DNA from: Mycolicibacterium psychrotolerans
GTDB taxonomy: Bacteria; Actinomycetota; Actinomycetes; Mycobacteriales; Mycobacteriaceae
Reading direction: 5' to 3'
Assembly (NCBI RefSeq): GCF_010729305.1
Contig: NZ_AP022574.1
Location: forward strand, 2,356,001-2,420,000
DNA length: 64,000 nt
A model generated the notes under the pieces. That model was not told where the DNA came from and did no database searches. It worked only from the letters and a program-made list of their open reading frames with translations. Positions 8,093-17,779 of the stretch are shown here, one piece after another (positions within the stretch are counted from its first letter, which is position 1; every line of letters begins with the position of its first letter). Both the position numbers and the translations under genes were made by a program.

Positions 8093-8901
8093 CCGCGGAG
8101 GCCGTCGCGCGCACCGCCGTCCTCGTCGCCGCCATCCGCGCGCACGAGTCCCAGCGGGACCGCCCGCTCTTCGAGGATCCGTTCGCCGCACGCCTGGCCG
8201 GCGACGCGGGCCGGGAGATGCTCGCGCGAATGATCTCCGAGGCGGGCGAGCACTCGACCGCCCAGATCGTGGTGCGTACCCGGTTCTGGGACGAGGCGCT
8301 GCTGCGTGCCGCGCAGACCGCCCGGCAGGTCGTCATCCTGGCCGCCGGGTTGGACGCCCGGGCGTTCCGGCTCGCGTGGCCGCCGGGCACCACCGTCTTC
8401 GAGGTGGATCAACCCGCCGTGGTCGCCGCCAAGGACGGTGTTCTCGCCGGCGAGCGGCCGCGCTGCGCGCGGGTGACCCTCGGCGCCGACCTGGCCGGCG
8501 ACTGGAGCGCCGTGGTGACCGACGCCGGGCTGGATCCCGCGCTGCCCACCGCGTGGCTGATCGAAGGCCTGCTGCAGTATCTCGATGCCGACGCCGTGCG
8601 CCGGTTGTTCGCCCGCGTGGACGCGCTGTCGGCGGCGGGTTCGGTGCTGCTCTACGACATCGTGAGCGCGACGCTGCTGACCGAGCCGGCGATGGCGGGT
8701 CTGCTCGCCGCGATGGCCGCGCAGGGATCGCCGTGGCTGTTCGGCAGCGATGTGCCGGGGGAGTTGGTCGAGCCGATGGGCTGGACGGCCACGGTGACCG
8801 ACGTGGCGGAGCCCGGCGCAGCGTTCGGTCGGTGGCCGGATGCGGCCACCGGCGGCGGCTTTTTCGTCGAGGCGCACAAGGGGTCGAACGCGCAGCGATA
8901 G
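8089..8901 (+). CDS. SAM-dependent methyltransferase, TIGR00027/LCM-like family
   Basis: A 270-residue protein. N-terminal ARTAVLVAAIRAHES and DPFAARLAG, the SAM loop VVILAAGLDARAFRL near residue 82, EVDQPAVVAAK and WLIEGLLQYLDADAV are the hallmarks of the large mycobacterial family of putative leucine-carboxyl-methyltransferase-like enzymes. The substrate is unknown. It overlaps tag by four bases, so it is the last gene of the 7185-8901 operon. No such gene sits between tagA and Rv1211 in M. tuberculosis as I recall it, which makes this a local addition. Confidence 0.9.
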   Translation: MTAEAVARTAVLVAAIRAHESQRDRPLFEDPFAARLAGDAGREMLARMISEAGEHSTAQIVVRTRFWDEALLRAAQTARQVVILAAGLDARAFRLAWPPGTTVFEVDQPAVVAAKDGVLAGERPRCARVTLGADLAGDWSAVVTDAGLDPALPTAWLIEGLLQYLDADAVRRLFARVDALSAAGSVLLYDIVSATLLTEPAMAGLLAAMAAQGSPWLFGSDVPGELVEPMGWTATVTDVAEPGAAFGRWPDAATGGGFFVEAHKGSNAQR

Positions 8902-9044
8902 CGGGTCTTGGCACACGAGCTGGCACGGATAGGGAACAATGGTCGTCTAGAGCAGTTCAGAGCCGATGCTGTCAGCGTTCGACGTCATGGCTCGTACGAC
9001 GAATCGGGCCCTGACGGGCACGCCCATTGTGGAGGAGGCACTCG

Positions 9045-9212
9045 ATGGCGGCGATGAAGCCCCGGACCGGCGACGGTCCACTGGAAGCAACCAAGGAGGG
9101 GCGCGGCATCGTGATGCGGGTACCACTGGAAGGCGGGGGCCGATTGGTCGTCGAGCTGACCCCGGACGAGGCAGCCGCCCTGGGTGACGAACTCAAGGGC
9201 GTCACCAGCTAG
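9045..9212 (+). CDS. DUF3117 small conserved protein (Rv1211-like)
   Basis: A 55-residue protein that matches the very conserved actinobacterial DUF3117 family across its length (MAAMKPRTGDGPLEATKEG, IVMRVPLEGGGRLVVELTP). ATG 9045 is chosen because a perfect GGAGGAGG ribosome binding site lies at 9031-9038; the frame is open a few codons upstream to a TTG but the family begins at MAAMKPR. No function is established. The 143 bp upstream, after the methyltransferase stop, should hold its promoter. It converges on glgA with 12 bp between stops. Confidence 0.92.
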   Translation: MAAMKPRTGDGPLEATKEGRGIVMRVPLEGGGRLVVELTPDEAAALGDELKGVTS

Positions 9213-9224
9213 CGCTGCGTCGCT

Positions 9225-10400
9225 CTACGCCGAAACCTTGCGGTAGATCTCCAAGGTTTGTTCGGCGATCTGTGCCCACGAGAATTCGTCGATGCAGCGC
9301 TGTCGGCCCGCGGCGCCGAAGCCGCGGGCTCTGTCCGGATCGGCCACCAGGGCGTTGACGCCCTCGGCGAGATCGCGTTCGAAGGACGCGGTGTCGTCCG
9401 GGTCGTAGTGCACCAGCACGCCGGTCCGTCCGTCGGCGACCACCTCCGGGATGCCACCGACATCGGAGGCCACCACGGCCGTCGCGCAGGCCATCGCCTC
9501 GAGGTTGACGATGCCCAGCGGCTCGTAGACCGACGGACACACGAATGTGGTTGCCGCCGTGAGAATTTCACGGATCTTTGCGGTCGGCAACATCTCGCGC
9601 ACCCAGAACACGCCGGTGCGCGCTTGGGACAACTCCTGCACCGCCGAGGCCACCTCCTCGGCGATCTCCGGGGTGTCCGGGGCGCCCGCACACAGCACGA
9701 GCTGCACCTCGGGGGCGAAGTGATGCGCGGCCGCCACCAGGTGGGCGACCCCCTTCTGCCGGGTGATGCGGCCGACGAACGCGACCACCGGGCGGGCCGG
9801 GTCGACGCCGAGGTCGGCGAGCACCGACTGCCCCGGCTGCAGCTCCGCCGGGTACCACACGTCGGTGTCGATGCCGTTGCGCACGACGTGCACCCGGTCG
9901 GGGTCCAGGCCCGGATAGGTGCGCAGCACGTCCTCGCGCATCCCTGAGCTGACCGCGATCACCGCGTCGGCGGCCTCGACCGCCGTCTTCTCCACCCAGG
10001 ACGAAATCCGGTAGCCGCCGCCGAGCTGCTCGGCCTTCCATGGCCGCATCGGCTCCAGCGAGTGCGCGGTGAGCACGTGCGGCACGCCGTAGAGCAGCGC
10101 TGCCAGATGCCCGGCCATGCCGGTGTACCAGGTGTGCGAGTGCACCACCGTGGCCTGCGAGCTGGAGTTGACCATGTTGAGGTCGGCCGACAATGTCGCC
10201 AGCGCCGCGTTGGCACCCTCGAGCGCGGGATCCGGGGCGGCGACGGTCACCCCGGGCCGCGGGGCACCCATGCAGTGCACGTCGACGTCGCACAGATTCC
10301 TCAGCTGCGCGACCAGTTCGGTGACGTGAACGCCTGCACCGCCGTACACCTCGGGTGGATACTCCCGAGTCATCATCGCCACCCGCATTCCGTCCCGCAT
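9225..10400 (-). CDS. glgA: Glycogen/maltose-1-phosphate synthase GlgA, GT4
   Basis: A 391-residue GT-B glycosyltransferase. The N-terminal substrate loop is MMTREYPPEVYGGAGVHV, VVHSHTWYTG follows, and the C-terminal nucleotide-sugar site is CPSVYEPLGIVNLEAMAC near residue 305. In mycobacteria this enzyme (Rv1212c) makes maltose-1-phosphate from ADP-glucose for alpha-glucan and capsule synthesis, fitting its place opposite glgC. Two starts are possible: ATG 10400, 6 nt after a TACGGT box (leaderless), or ATG 10388, which gives the 387 residues usual in the family. I use 10400 because a leader of only 12 nt would leave no binding site for 10388. Confidence 0.94.
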   Translation of the reverse strand: MRDGMRVAMMTREYPPEVYGGAGVHVTELVAQLRNLCDVDVHCMGAPRPGVTVAAPDPALEGANAALATLSADLNMVNSSSQATVVHSHTWYTGMAGHLAALLYGVPHVLTAHSLEPMRPWKAEQLGGGYRISSWVEKTAVEAADAVIAVSSGMREDVLRTYPGLDPDRVHVVRNGIDTDVWYPAELQPGQSVLADLGVDPARPVVAFVGRITRQKGVAHLVAAAHHFAPEVQLVLCAGAPDTPEIAEEVASAVQELSQARTGVFWVREMLPTAKIREILTAATTFVCPSVYEPLGIVNLEAMACATAVVASDVGGIPEVVADGRTGVLVHYDPDDTASFERDLAEGVNALVADPDRARGFGAAGRQRCIDEFSWAQIAEQTLEIYRKVSA

Positions 10401-10406
10401 GGTGTG

Positions 10407-10412
10407 ACCGTA
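10407..10412 (-). promoter_or_regulatory. -10 box for leaderless glgA mRNA
   Basis: TACGGT on the minus strand, 6 nt before ATG 10400. Confidence 0.55.
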
Positions 10413-10515
10413 CCCAGATTCCCCGGCGGCTTGCGCGGCATCACCAATTGTCTTGATGGACAGCCCGAGAACCCGCCAATGACCGGAATAGGTGGCCCCC
10501 GTCCCGACCTGCCGA

Positions 10516-10521
10516 TAGGTT
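10516..10521 (+). promoter_or_regulatory. -10 box for leaderless glgC mRNA
   Basis: TAGGTT, 6 nt before ATG 10528, mirroring the spacing on the glgA side of the same 127-bp gap. Confidence 0.6.
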
Positions 10522-10527
10522 GGGTCC

Positions 10528-11742
10528 ATGAGGGAAGCGCCACACGTGCTGGGCATCGTCCTCGCCGGCGGGGAGGGAAAGCGGCTGTACCCGTTGACAG
10601 CCGACCGGGCCAAGCCGGCGGTTCCGTTCGGAGGCGCCTACCGGCTGATCGACTTCGTGCTCTCGAATCTCGTCAACGCCCGATTCCTGCGAATCTGCGT
10701 ACTCACCCAATACAAGTCGCATTCGCTGGATCGCCACATCTCGCAGAACTGGCGGTTATCGGGGCTTGCCGGCGAGTACATCACGCCGGTGCCGGCCCAG
10801 CAGCGGCTCGGGCCGCGGTGGTACACCGGTTCGGCCGACGCCATCTATCAGTCGATGAATCTTATCTACGACGAGGATCCCGACTACATCGTGATCTTCG
10901 GTGCCGACCACGTGTACCGGATGGATCCGGAGCAGATGGTCCAGCAGCACATCGAGAGCGGCGCGGGCGCGACCGTCGCCGGAATCAGGGCTCCGCGAGC
11001 CGAAGCCAGCGCGTTCGGGTGCATCGATTCCGACGAATCGGGGCGCATCCGCGGGTTCATCGAGAAACCGGCCGACCCACCGGGGACGCCTGATGACCCC
11101 GAGCAGACGTTCGTGTCGATGGGCAACTACATCTTCACCACCAAGGTGTTGATCGACGCGATCCGTGCCGACGCCGAGGACGACGACTCCGACCACGACA
11201 TGGGCGGGGACATCATCCCGCGGCTGGTGTCCGACGGCATGGCCTCGGTGTACGACTTCGACAACAACGAGGTGCCCGGCGCCACCGAGCGCGACCACGG
11301 CTACTGGCGCGACGTCGGAACGCTGGACGCCTTCTACGACGCGCACATGGACCTGGTGTCGGTGCACCCGATCTTCAACCTCTACAACAAGCGGTGGCCC
11401 ATCCGCGGCAGCTCGGAGAACCTGGCGCCGGCCAAGTTCGTCAACGGCGGATCGGCGCAGGAGTCGGTCGTCGGCGCAGGCAGCATCATCTCGGCGGCCT
11501 CGGTGCGCAACTCGGTGCTCTCGTCGAACGTCGTCGTCGACGACGGCGCGATCGTCGAGGGCAGCGTGATCATGCCCGGTGCCCGCATCGGTCGCGGCGC
11601 GGTGGTGCGCCACGCCATCCTGGACAAGAACGTGGTCGTCGGGCCCGGCGAGATGGTCGGCGTGGACCTCGACAAGGACCGGGAACGGTTCTCGGTCAGC
11701 GCCGGCGGCGTCGTCGCGGTCGGCAAGGGCGTCTGGGTCTAG
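10528..11742 (+). CDS. glgC: Glucose-1-phosphate adenylyltransferase GlgC
   Basis: A 404-residue ADP-glucose pyrophosphorylase. The nucleotidyltransferase signature [16 protein letters not shown] begins at residue 9, followed by [19 protein letters not shown] and [10 protein letters not shown]; the C-terminal third is a left-handed beta-helix of hexapeptide-like repeats (residues about 300-390). It supplies ADP-glucose to the divergent glgA for glycogen and alpha-glucan. Length equals that of the M. tuberculosis enzyme. Its last codons and stop lie inside a 21-bp sequence repeated 86 bp downstream. Confidence 0.97.
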   Translation: MREAPHVLGIVLAGGEGKRLYPLTADRAKPAVPFGGAYRLIDFVLSNLVNARFLRICVLTQYKSHSLDRHISQNWRLSGLAGEYITPVPAQQRLGPRWYTGSADAIYQSMNLIYDEDPDYIVIFGADHVYRMDPEQMVQQHIESGAGATVAGIRAPRAEASAFGCIDSDESGRIRGFIEKPADPPGTPDDPEQTFVSMGNYIFTTKVLIDAIRADAEDDDSDHDMGGDIIPRLVSDGMASVYDFDNNEVPGATERDHGYWRDVGTLDAFYDAHMDLVSVHPIFNLYNKRWPIRGSSENLAPAKFVNGGSAQESVVGAGSIISAASVRNSVLSSNVVVDDGAIVEGSVIMPGARIGRGAVVRHAILDKNVVVGPGEMVGVDLDKDRERFSVSAGGVVAVGKGVWV

Positions 11743-11838
11743 TCGGACGACGATCAAGCGGCGAGGGACGAGCCGCGTTGCGGGGGCACCTCCCGCTTGC
11801 GGGGGAGAGTCCGGCAATCTGGGTCTAGTCGGACGACG
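11732..11838. repeat. 86-bp-period duplication of the glgC 3' end
   Basis: A 21-bp identical sequence covering the final glgC codons and TAG stop (11732-11752) recurs at 11818-11838. Between the copies lies a G-rich segment with a CCCGCTTGCGGG hairpin core (about 11791-11804). Either a tandem duplication or insertion of a small element with long flanking duplication would give this. Confidence 0.75.
11783..11802. repeat. Short GC-rich repeat GGGGCACSTCCCGCTTGCGG, copy 1
   Basis: A 20-bp motif that recurs with one mismatch at 49378-49397. It contains a short CCGC-TT-GCGG hairpin. Both copies lie in intergenic gaps next to other repeats. Confidence 0.6.
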
Positions 11839-11840
11839 CT

Positions 11841-12320
11841 TCAGCCGCTGAGGCGGCGCGGGCGGTCCGAGGCCGGCCACACGTAGGGCAGGTCGTCGGG
11901 GACGTCGGGAAACAGCGGGCGGTAGTGCCCGGGGTCCTTGCGCACCAGCGCGGATTGGTGGCTGCGGTGCACCGCCGGATCGCCGAGCCAGGGCGGCAGG
12001 TCGCCGGCGGCGCCGAGTTCGTGCTGCGTCCTGACGGCGGTCAGCCCGGTGCCGGCGGTCAGGTCCCAGGCCAGCGTGGCGGCGCAGGTGTCGGCGCGGC
12101 CCAGCGCGCACCAGACCTCACAGATCTCCAGGCCGTAGCGCACCACGGCCTCTTCGTAGCCCGCCCACATCGCCGCGGCGGGGTGGTGGCGCCAGCCGTA
12201 CCCCGGGACCGTCAGCGCCCGCAGCACCTGGATGGTCTCCACCCGCTGCTTGCCCAACCGGCGCGCATCGAGCGTCCGGGCCGAATCGGCGAATCCGGGG
12301 AACGGCAGGAACGTCTGCAT
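11841..12320 (-). CDS. Pyrimidine-dimer DNA glycosylase-like (Pyr_excise) protein, MSMEG_6728-type
   Basis: A 159-residue protein. The N-terminus MQTFLPFPGFADSARTLDARRLGKQRVE places the conserved Thr-Phe and the basic DxxRLGKQR block as in proteins grouped with T4 endonuclease V-like pyrimidine-dimer glycosylases; HHPAAAMWAGYEEAV and the late HQSALVRKDPGHY are further family blocks. The likely role is DNA repair, but activity is unproven for the mycobacterial group. Its start (ATG 12320) has no clear ribosome binding site. The gene is not at this place in M. tuberculosis, where a PE gene sits instead. Confidence 0.78.
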   Translation of the reverse strand: MQTFLPFPGFADSARTLDARRLGKQRVETIQVLRALTVPGYGWRHHPAAAMWAGYEEAVVRYGLEICEVWCALGRADTCAATLAWDLTAGTGLTAVRTQHELGAAGDLPPWLGDPAVHRSHQSALVRKDPGHYRPLFPDVPDDLPYVWPASDRPRRLSG

Positions 12321-12342
12321 GGCGCCCCGGGTACCCGTGTCG

Positions 12343-12939
12343 TCAGCGAGTATCGCGCCCGGCCGCCGCCCTGCTCTTGCGGCGCCGGATCGCCCGGAAC
12401 GCGGCCCAGCCGAGCGCGACGATCGCGACCAGCACCAGCACCGGCAGCAGGATCGCGAGCACCACGAGCACCACGCTGACGATGTCCTCGACCGTGCTGA
12501 GCACCGGCGCGGCCATACCGGCCGTCGCGACGTTCGCGGCCGGCCGCACCGTGGATTTGGTCAGCGACACGACGAGCGCCACGACGACGCCGAGGACGAC
12601 GGGAATCCACTGCCCGGACTGGGCGAAGGCGCCGGGATCGGTGACGGCGGCGGTCTGCGCCGCGGTGCCGGACCCGAAGACGATGCCGCCCGCGGTGGGC
12701 CGCACGAAGGTCTGGACGGTGTCGTTGACCGTGTCGAGCGCGGGCACCTTGTCGGCCACGACCTCGACCGCGAGCAGCACCGCCACGATCGCCATCACCC
12801 AGCCGTTCTCCAGCCAGGCCCACCCGGCCGGCAGTGCGACGAGGTCGGTGAAGCGGGCGAGCAGCCCCAGCGCCAGCAACGGGATGTACGCGTTGAGCCC
12901 CGCGGCGGTCGCCAGCCCGAACCCGGTCAGCAGCTCCAT
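12343..12939 (-). CDS. DUF4126 integral membrane protein
   Basis: A 198-residue protein with four or five membrane helices. MELLTGFGLATAAGLNAYIPLLALGLL at the N-terminus is the usual opening of DUF4126, with VEVVADKVPALDTVNDTVQTFVRP in the middle. The C-terminus is a hydrophobic helix ending in RRRKSR. Function is unknown. ATG 12939 follows a GAGGAGG ribosome binding site; the frame stays open further upstream without family similarity. It ends 22 bp before the pyrimidine-dimer-glycosylase-like gene on the same strand, so the two could be one transcript. Confidence 0.88.
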   Translation of the reverse strand: MELLTGFGLATAAGLNAYIPLLALGLLARFTDLVALPAGWAWLENGWVMAIVAVLLAVEVVADKVPALDTVNDTVQTFVRPTAGGIVFGSGTAAQTAAVTDPGAFAQSGQWIPVVLGVVVALVVSLTKSTVRPAANVATAGMAAPVLSTVEDIVSVVLVVLAILLPVLVLVAIVALGWAAFRAIRRRKSRAAAGRDTR

Positions 12940-13160
12940 GCGGCCTCCTCGGGCGAACGGCTTGCGGTGTGTCCAGGATGACGGTTCACGTGCCGCTGCG
13001 GGGCGAAGTGCGGCCGACACGTGGCGAACGCCTGGACCGTTCCGCCACCCGAGCCGCTTCCTCCGACGCTGGCTGCCCGGGCCGCCGATTTTGGCAGACT
13101 CGATGATCATGCGGTGTCGACGGCCGACGGCGTGGCGCAGGAAGCAGGGCAGGGTTCATC

Positions 13161-14474
13161 ATGAGTCGCTACTGGTTCGACATCGGTCTGATCACGCTGC
13201 TGTTGCTGCTCAACGGGCTCTTCGCTGGCAGCGAGCTGGCCTTGGTGTCGCTACGCGAAGGGCAACTGAGGACGCTGGAACGCAGCACCGGCCGCAGGGA
13301 GCGGGCGCTGGTCCGACTCGCCCGCGACCCCAATCGCTACCTGGGAACCATTCAGCTCGGCATCACGCTGGCCGGCTACCTGGCCTCGGCTGCCGCGGCG
13401 GTCACGCTCGCGGAACCGCTTGTCCCGGCGCTGGAGTTTCTCGGCGGAGCTGCCGAGGCGGTCGCCATTGCCGCGGTGACGATCGTGTTGGCCGCCGTCA
13501 ACATCATCATCGGCGAGCTCGTGCCCAAGCGGCTGGCTATGCAATACCCCGCGCGCTGGGCGCTCCTGGTCGCCGCGCCGCTCGACCGGCTGGCGACGGT
13601 CACCTCACCGATGGTGTGGCTGTTGAGCCGAGCCACCGATGTCCTCGTCCGGCTCCTCGGGGGAAAGTCGGACAGTGCCGATGGTCAACTCTCGGCGGAC
13701 GAACTGCGGGAACTGGTCGCGGTGCAGCGCGTGCTCAGTCCGGAACAGCGCGAGATGATCGCCGGCGCGCTGGAGATCCACGAGCGGGTGCTCCGGGAGA
13801 TCCTGGTTCCGCGTCGGTCCGTGGTGGCGCTGCCCTCCGACATGTCCGTGGGAGAGTCACGTAAGCTCCTTGTCACATCCGGTCACTCCCGGGCGCCGGT
13901 GGTCCGCTCCCGGGACCTGGACGATGTCATCGGCGTCGTTCACCTGCGCGACCTCCTCGTCGAGGAGGACGCCCTCGAGACCGCGGCCAGACCGATCCTC
14001 AATCTTCCTGACAGCCTTCCCGTTTCGGAGGCATTGCGGCGGTTCAAGACGGAACGCGAGCAGTTCGCTCTCGTGGTCGACGAACGCGGTGGCTCAGCGG
14101 GCATCGTGACGCTGGAGGATGTGCTCGAAGAGATCGTCGGGGAGATCTACGACGAAACCGACCGTGATGTGCTTGCGGCGCAACGGTTGCCCGACGGAAG
14201 CTTCACCCTGCCAGGCAACTTCCCCTTCCACGACCTCGACGATCTCGGCGTGCATCTGGAGTATGCACCGCCGGGCGACTACACCACGGTGGCCGGCCTC
14301 GTGCTGGTGGCACTGGGGCAGATTCCCCGTTCAGGGGAGAAGGTCGCGTTGACGGATTGGTCTGTCGAAGTCAGCGGGGTGACCGGCAATACGATCACCG
14401 AAATCCGTCTTGTCCCTCGTGTGGCGGGCGACGGAAGAAGGGCCACCGATGGTGGCGGCCCGTCGTCCTCCTGA
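13161..14474 (+). CDS. CNNM/CorC (hemolysin C-like) transporter with CBS domains
   Basis: A 437-residue protein in three parts: a DUF21/CNNM membrane domain (residues 1-190, with NGLFAGSELALVSLR and LAAVNIIIGELVPKRLAMQ), a CBS pair (about 205-330, with ILVPRRSVVALP and LEDVLEEIVGEI), and a CorC_HlyC transporter-associated domain (about 345-425). Bacterial members export magnesium or are tied to metal tolerance; the old name hemolysin is misleading. ATG 13161 follows GGAAGCAGGGCAGGG. It stands alone, divergent from the DUF4126 gene across 221 bp. Confidence 0.92.
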   Translation: MSRYWFDIGLITLLLLLNGLFAGSELALVSLREGQLRTLERSTGRRERALVRLARDPNRYLGTIQLGITLAGYLASAAAAVTLAEPLVPALEFLGGAAEAVAIAAVTIVLAAVNIIIGELVPKRLAMQYPARWALLVAAPLDRLATVTSPMVWLLSRATDVLVRLLGGKSDSADGQLSADELRELVAVQRVLSPEQREMIAGALEIHERVLREILVPRRSVVALPSDMSVGESRKLLVTSGHSRAPVVRSRDLDDVIGVVHLRDLLVEEDALETAARPILNLPDSLPVSEALRRFKTEREQFALVVDERGGSAGIVTLEDVLEEIVGEIYDETDRDVLAAQRLPDGSFTLPGNFPFHDLDDLGVHLEYAPPGDYTTVAGLVLVALGQIPRSGEKVALTDWSVEVSGVTGNTITEIRLVPRVAGDGRRATDGGGPSSS

Positions 14475-14527
14475 AGTGTTCCCCGGACGAATCGGTGGTC
14501 CGCCCGCACGGTGACGCGCACGTCGCG

Positions 14528-15202
14528 TCACCACACGCCGGGAATCAGCCGATACGGCACCTGACGTGTGTATTCGGCGTACCCGGCCAGGTCGTCGGTC
14601 AGCGCTTTCTCCTCATCGAGGAGGCGGGCGACCAGCACCGGCACCGCCGCCACCACGGCGGTCAGCCCCCACAGGGAGCCCAGCGCCGGGGGAGTGCCGA
14701 GCATCATGATCAGGGAAAGGGCGTACATCGGGTGCCGCACGACCCCGTACAGGCCGGTGGACACCAGCGGCTGGTCCTCCTCGACGGTGATGCTCGCGCC
14801 GGCGTAGTTGTTCTGGACCACCACCAGCTGCGCGCCGAGCAGTCCGGCGGCCACCAGCACGTCGCCGGCGATCACAAGCCACACCGGCACGGCCGACCAG
14901 CCGAACCGCCAGTCCAGAGCGCTGATGACCATCACCGCGATCCCCGCCAGAAAGGTCGCGGTGATGATGATGCGTTGGGCGGGCCGGCTTTCGGCCGTCG
15001 GCCCGGCCTTCATCCTGCGGGCCAGGGCGTCGGGGTGGCGGATCGCCAGATACATGCTGGGGACGAACGTCGACACCGAGAACACGGCGACGAACACCCA
15101 GGCCTGCCAGTAGTCGAACGTGCCGGCCGGCAGGAACAGGACCAGCCCGAAGAACGCGAGTCCCAGCACAAGGGAGGTCGCGATCTGCACCGCCAGTTTC
15201 AC
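14528..15202 (-). CDS. Isoprenylcysteine carboxyl methyltransferase (ICMT/PEMT)-like membrane protein (Rv1216c-like)
   Basis: A 224-residue protein with about five membrane helices. The C-terminal half has the membrane methyltransferase signature: GLYGVVRHPMY near residue 145 and an RLLDEEKAL...YAEYTRQVPYRLIPG block, the usual SAM-binding tail of the ICMT/PEMT group. Bacterial substrates are unknown. It lies 10 bp after the ABC permease gene with a CCTCCTC-complement ribosome site between, so it is the last gene of the TetR-ABC operon, as in M. tuberculosis Rv1219c-Rv1216c. Confidence 0.88.
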   Translation of the reverse strand: MKLAVQIATSLVLGLAFFGLVLFLPAGTFDYWQAWVFVAVFSVSTFVPSMYLAIRHPDALARRMKAGPTAESRPAQRIIITATFLAGIAVMVISALDWRFGWSAVPVWLVIAGDVLVAAGLLGAQLVVVQNNYAGASITVEEDQPLVSTGLYGVVRHPMYALSLIMMLGTPPALGSLWGLTAVVAAVPVLVARLLDEEKALTDDLAGYAEYTRQVPYRLIPGVW

Positions 15203-15212
15203 GGCGTCCTCC

Positions 15213-16859
15213 TCAGCGTAGGTCGCGTCGGCGAAAAGCGATGGCGCCCAGGATGATCAGAGCCGCGTCGAGGGCCAGCAGCCACAGCAGCGGGGCGGGC
15301 GTGAAATCGCCGATGCCGACATGCGGGATGTGGGTGAAGGGTTCGAGATCGAGCAGCCACTGCGGTGAGCCCGACAGCGAGCCGAGCATGAACAGCGCGA
15401 TGAACGCGACGAGCACGCCCCAGCCGACCGGCGTGAAGCGCGGCAGCGCACCGAACAGCGCCACCGTGACGGCGACGAGCAACCACACCGCGGGCAGTTG
15501 CACGGCCGCTGTGCCCAGGACCCTCGGCAGCGTGCCACCGATGTCGCCCGCGGCGGCGCCGTAGGTCAGCCCGGTGACGAGACCGGCGATCAACAGGGCG
15601 ACGGTCGGACCACCCAGCGCGAAGGCCAGATGACTTGTCAGCCAGCGTGTTCGGCTGACCGCACCGGCCAGTACCGTCTCGGCGTGCCCACTGGACTCCT
15701 CGTGGTGCAGCCGCAGGGCCAGCGAGATCGCGAACGCCGCGGTGACCATGCCGAGCATGCTGAACGCGACCGCGATGAACGCCTGCTCCATGGCATCGGT
15801 GCCGCCGAGGCGCGCCACCACGTCGCGGGCGATCGGACTGCCGCCGATCTCGTCGCCGATGCCGTGCACGATGCTGCCGATGATCGCGCCGTAGAGGCCC
15901 AGTCCGACGGTCCACACGATCAGTGACCCGCGGTCCAGCCGCCAGGCCAGTCCCAGTACCCCGTGCAGGCGGTGCCCTCCACGTGGCGGACCCAGGCGCT
16001 CGGCGAGCAGCCCCGCGCCGATATCGCGTCGGGAGAGGAGGCTGTACGCGAGGACGAGAAGGACGACGGTGAGAGCGACGTGCAGGCCGAGCACCCAGAA
16101 CCGGTCGCCCGCGTAGGGGCGCACCTGCAACGACCAGCCCAGCGGCGACAACCACGACAGGATCTGCGCCCGGGCGCCCGCATCGCCCACCGCCCGCAGC
16201 GTGAACGCCACCCCGAGCACGGCGAACGCGACGCCGCGGGAGAACCGTGCGCTCGAGGACACCTGCGCACTGACCGCCGCCACCGCCGCGAACACCAGAC
16301 CCGAACAGGCCAGTGCGGCGCCGAAGGCCAGGGATCCCGCCGCGGGGACGTCCTGGGTCAGCAGGCCCGCGGCGCCGATGACGCCGGTCAGCACCGAGGC
16401 GCCGCAGGCGAGCAGCAGCGCCGCCGTCAGTCCGGCGTACCGGCCGACGGCGGTGGAGTCGAGAAGCTCGCCGCGGCCGGTCTCCTCGTCGGCCCGGGTG
16501 TGGCGAATCACCGTGAGGATCACGGCCACGGCGATCAGCACGTGGAACATGCCGGCCTTCCAGATCCCCACCGCGCCGAGGCTGTCGTTGAAGACCTGAC
16601 CGTAGAGTGCGCGCTGCGCCGGGCTGGCCATGATCGACGCGGCGAACGTCGCGCGGTCAGCGGCGCTGGGATACACCGCCTCGATGCTGCCGACGTACAC
16701 CGTCGACAGCGGCACCGACAAAAGCAGCACCCACAACGGCAGCACGACGCGGTCGCGGCGGGCGTAGAGACGAAGCAGCCCAAGGGTTCCCGTCAGGGCG
16801 GTGCCTGGCCGGGGCGCCTGGTGCGCTGGCTGGTGCGGGCGATCGAGCAGGGTGGTCAT
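15213..16859 (-). CDS. ABC exporter permease, tetronasin-type (Rv1217c-like)
   Basis: A 548-residue membrane protein with about twelve helices in two halves, the layout of actinobacterial polyketide/multidrug ABC-2 exporter permeases (tetronasin, TnrB3 type). The N-terminal tail is polar, then [20 protein letters not shown] leads into the first helix. The start ATG 16859 overlaps the ATPase gene stop by four bases. In M. tuberculosis Rv1217c-Rv1218c is reported as a multidrug efflux pump, so drug export is the likely role; the natural substrate is unknown. Confidence 0.92.
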   Translation of the reverse strand: MTTLLDRPHQPAHQAPRPGTALTGTLGLLRLYARRDRVVLPLWVLLLSVPLSTVYVGSIEAVYPSAADRATFAASIMASPAQRALYGQVFNDSLGAVGIWKAGMFHVLIAVAVILTVIRHTRADEETGRGELLDSTAVGRYAGLTAALLLACGASVLTGVIGAAGLLTQDVPAAGSLAFGAALACSGLVFAAVAAVSAQVSSSARFSRGVAFAVLGVAFTLRAVGDAGARAQILSWLSPLGWSLQVRPYAGDRFWVLGLHVALTVVLLVLAYSLLSRRDIGAGLLAERLGPPRGGHRLHGVLGLAWRLDRGSLIVWTVGLGLYGAIIGSIVHGIGDEIGGSPIARDVVARLGGTDAMEQAFIAVAFSMLGMVTAAFAISLALRLHHEESSGHAETVLAGAVSRTRWLTSHLAFALGGPTVALLIAGLVTGLTYGAAAGDIGGTLPRVLGTAAVQLPAVWLLVAVTVALFGALPRFTPVGWGVLVAFIALFMLGSLSGSPQWLLDLEPFTHIPHVGIGDFTPAPLLWLLALDAALIILGAIAFRRRDLR

Positions 16860-17779
16860 GCGTTCACCTGCTCGGCAGTGTCCGAGGTGTGGTAGTGCCG
16901 CAGGAAGAGCTCCTCCAGCGTCGGCGGCTGGCTGATCAGGCTGCGCACCCCTGCTTCGCCCAGGACTCTGATCACCTCGGCCAGGCTGCCGCTGTCGACC
17001 TGTGCGCGCACCGTACGGCCCTCGACGCTGACGTCCTCGACGCCGGGGATACGGCCGAGATCCACGGCGTCACCGATCATCTCGGCCTTGATCGACGTGC
17101 GGGACAGGTGCCGCATCGAGTCCAGCGTGCCGCTCTCCACGGTGCGGCCGGCCCGGATGATGGTGACCCGGTCGCAGAGGGCCTCGGTTTCGGCGAGGAT
17201 GTGGCTGGACAGCAGGACGGTGACGCCGCGCGCGCGAGCCTCGCCGACGCACTGCTGGAAGACGTTCTCCATCAACGGATCCAGGCCGCTGCTCGGTTCG
17301 TCGAGCAGCAGGAGTCTGGCGTTCGACGAGAACGCCGAGACGAGGGACACCTTCTGCCGGTTGCCCTTGGAGTAGGTGCGTGCCTTCTTCGTGGGATCCA
17401 GGTCGAAGCGCTCGATGAGCTCGGCGCGCCGCTTCTCGTCGATGCCGCCCCGCATACGCGCCAGCAGGTCGATGGTCTCGCCGCCCGTGAGGGTGGGCCA
17501 CAGCGTGACATCGCCGGGCACGTAGGCCAGTTGGCGGTGCAGGGCGACGGCGTCGGTCCACGGGTCGCCGCCGAGCAGGCGTACGGTGCCCGCGTCGGCG
17601 CGCGCCAGCCCGAGCAGGATGCGGATGGTGGTCGACTTGCCGGCGCCGTTGGGTCCGAGAAAACCGTGCACCTCGCCGTCGGCGACGGTCAGATCGAGGC
17701 CGTCGAGGGCGCGCACCGCGCCGAAGTTCTTCGTCAATCCGCGGATCTCGACCGCGGGGGTGGTTCGGTGGTCAGTCAC
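16856..17779 (-). CDS. ABC exporter ATP-binding protein (Rv1218c-like)
   Basis: A 307-residue ATPase. Walker [11 protein letters not shown] near residue 44, a Q-loop region with [11 protein letters not shown], the signature SKGNRQKV near 140 and Walker [14 protein letters not shown] near 158, with the H-loop in LLSSHIL. The signature has SKGN where most have LSGGQ, which is normal for the tetronasin subgroup. GTG 17779 follows GAAGGAGACC. The frame runs open further upstream inside the TetR gene but is not family sequence. It overlaps the TetR gene by 8 bp, giving a tightly coupled TetR-ATPase-permease-methyltransferase operon. Confidence 0.94.
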   Translation of the reverse strand: MTDHRTTPAVEIRGLTKNFGAVRALDGLDLTVADGEVHGFLGPNGAGKSTTIRILLGLARADAGTVRLLGGDPWTDAVALHRQLAYVPGDVTLWPTLTGGETIDLLARMRGGIDEKRRAELIERFDLDPTKKARTYSKGNRQKVSLVSAFSSNARLLLLDEPSSGLDPLMENVFQQCVGEARARGVTVLLSSHILAETEALCDRVTIIRAGRTVESGTLDSMRHLSRTSIKAEMIGDAVDLGRIPGVEDVSVEGRTVRAQVDSGSLAEVIRVLGEAGVRSLISQPPTLEELFLRHYHTSDTAEQVNA

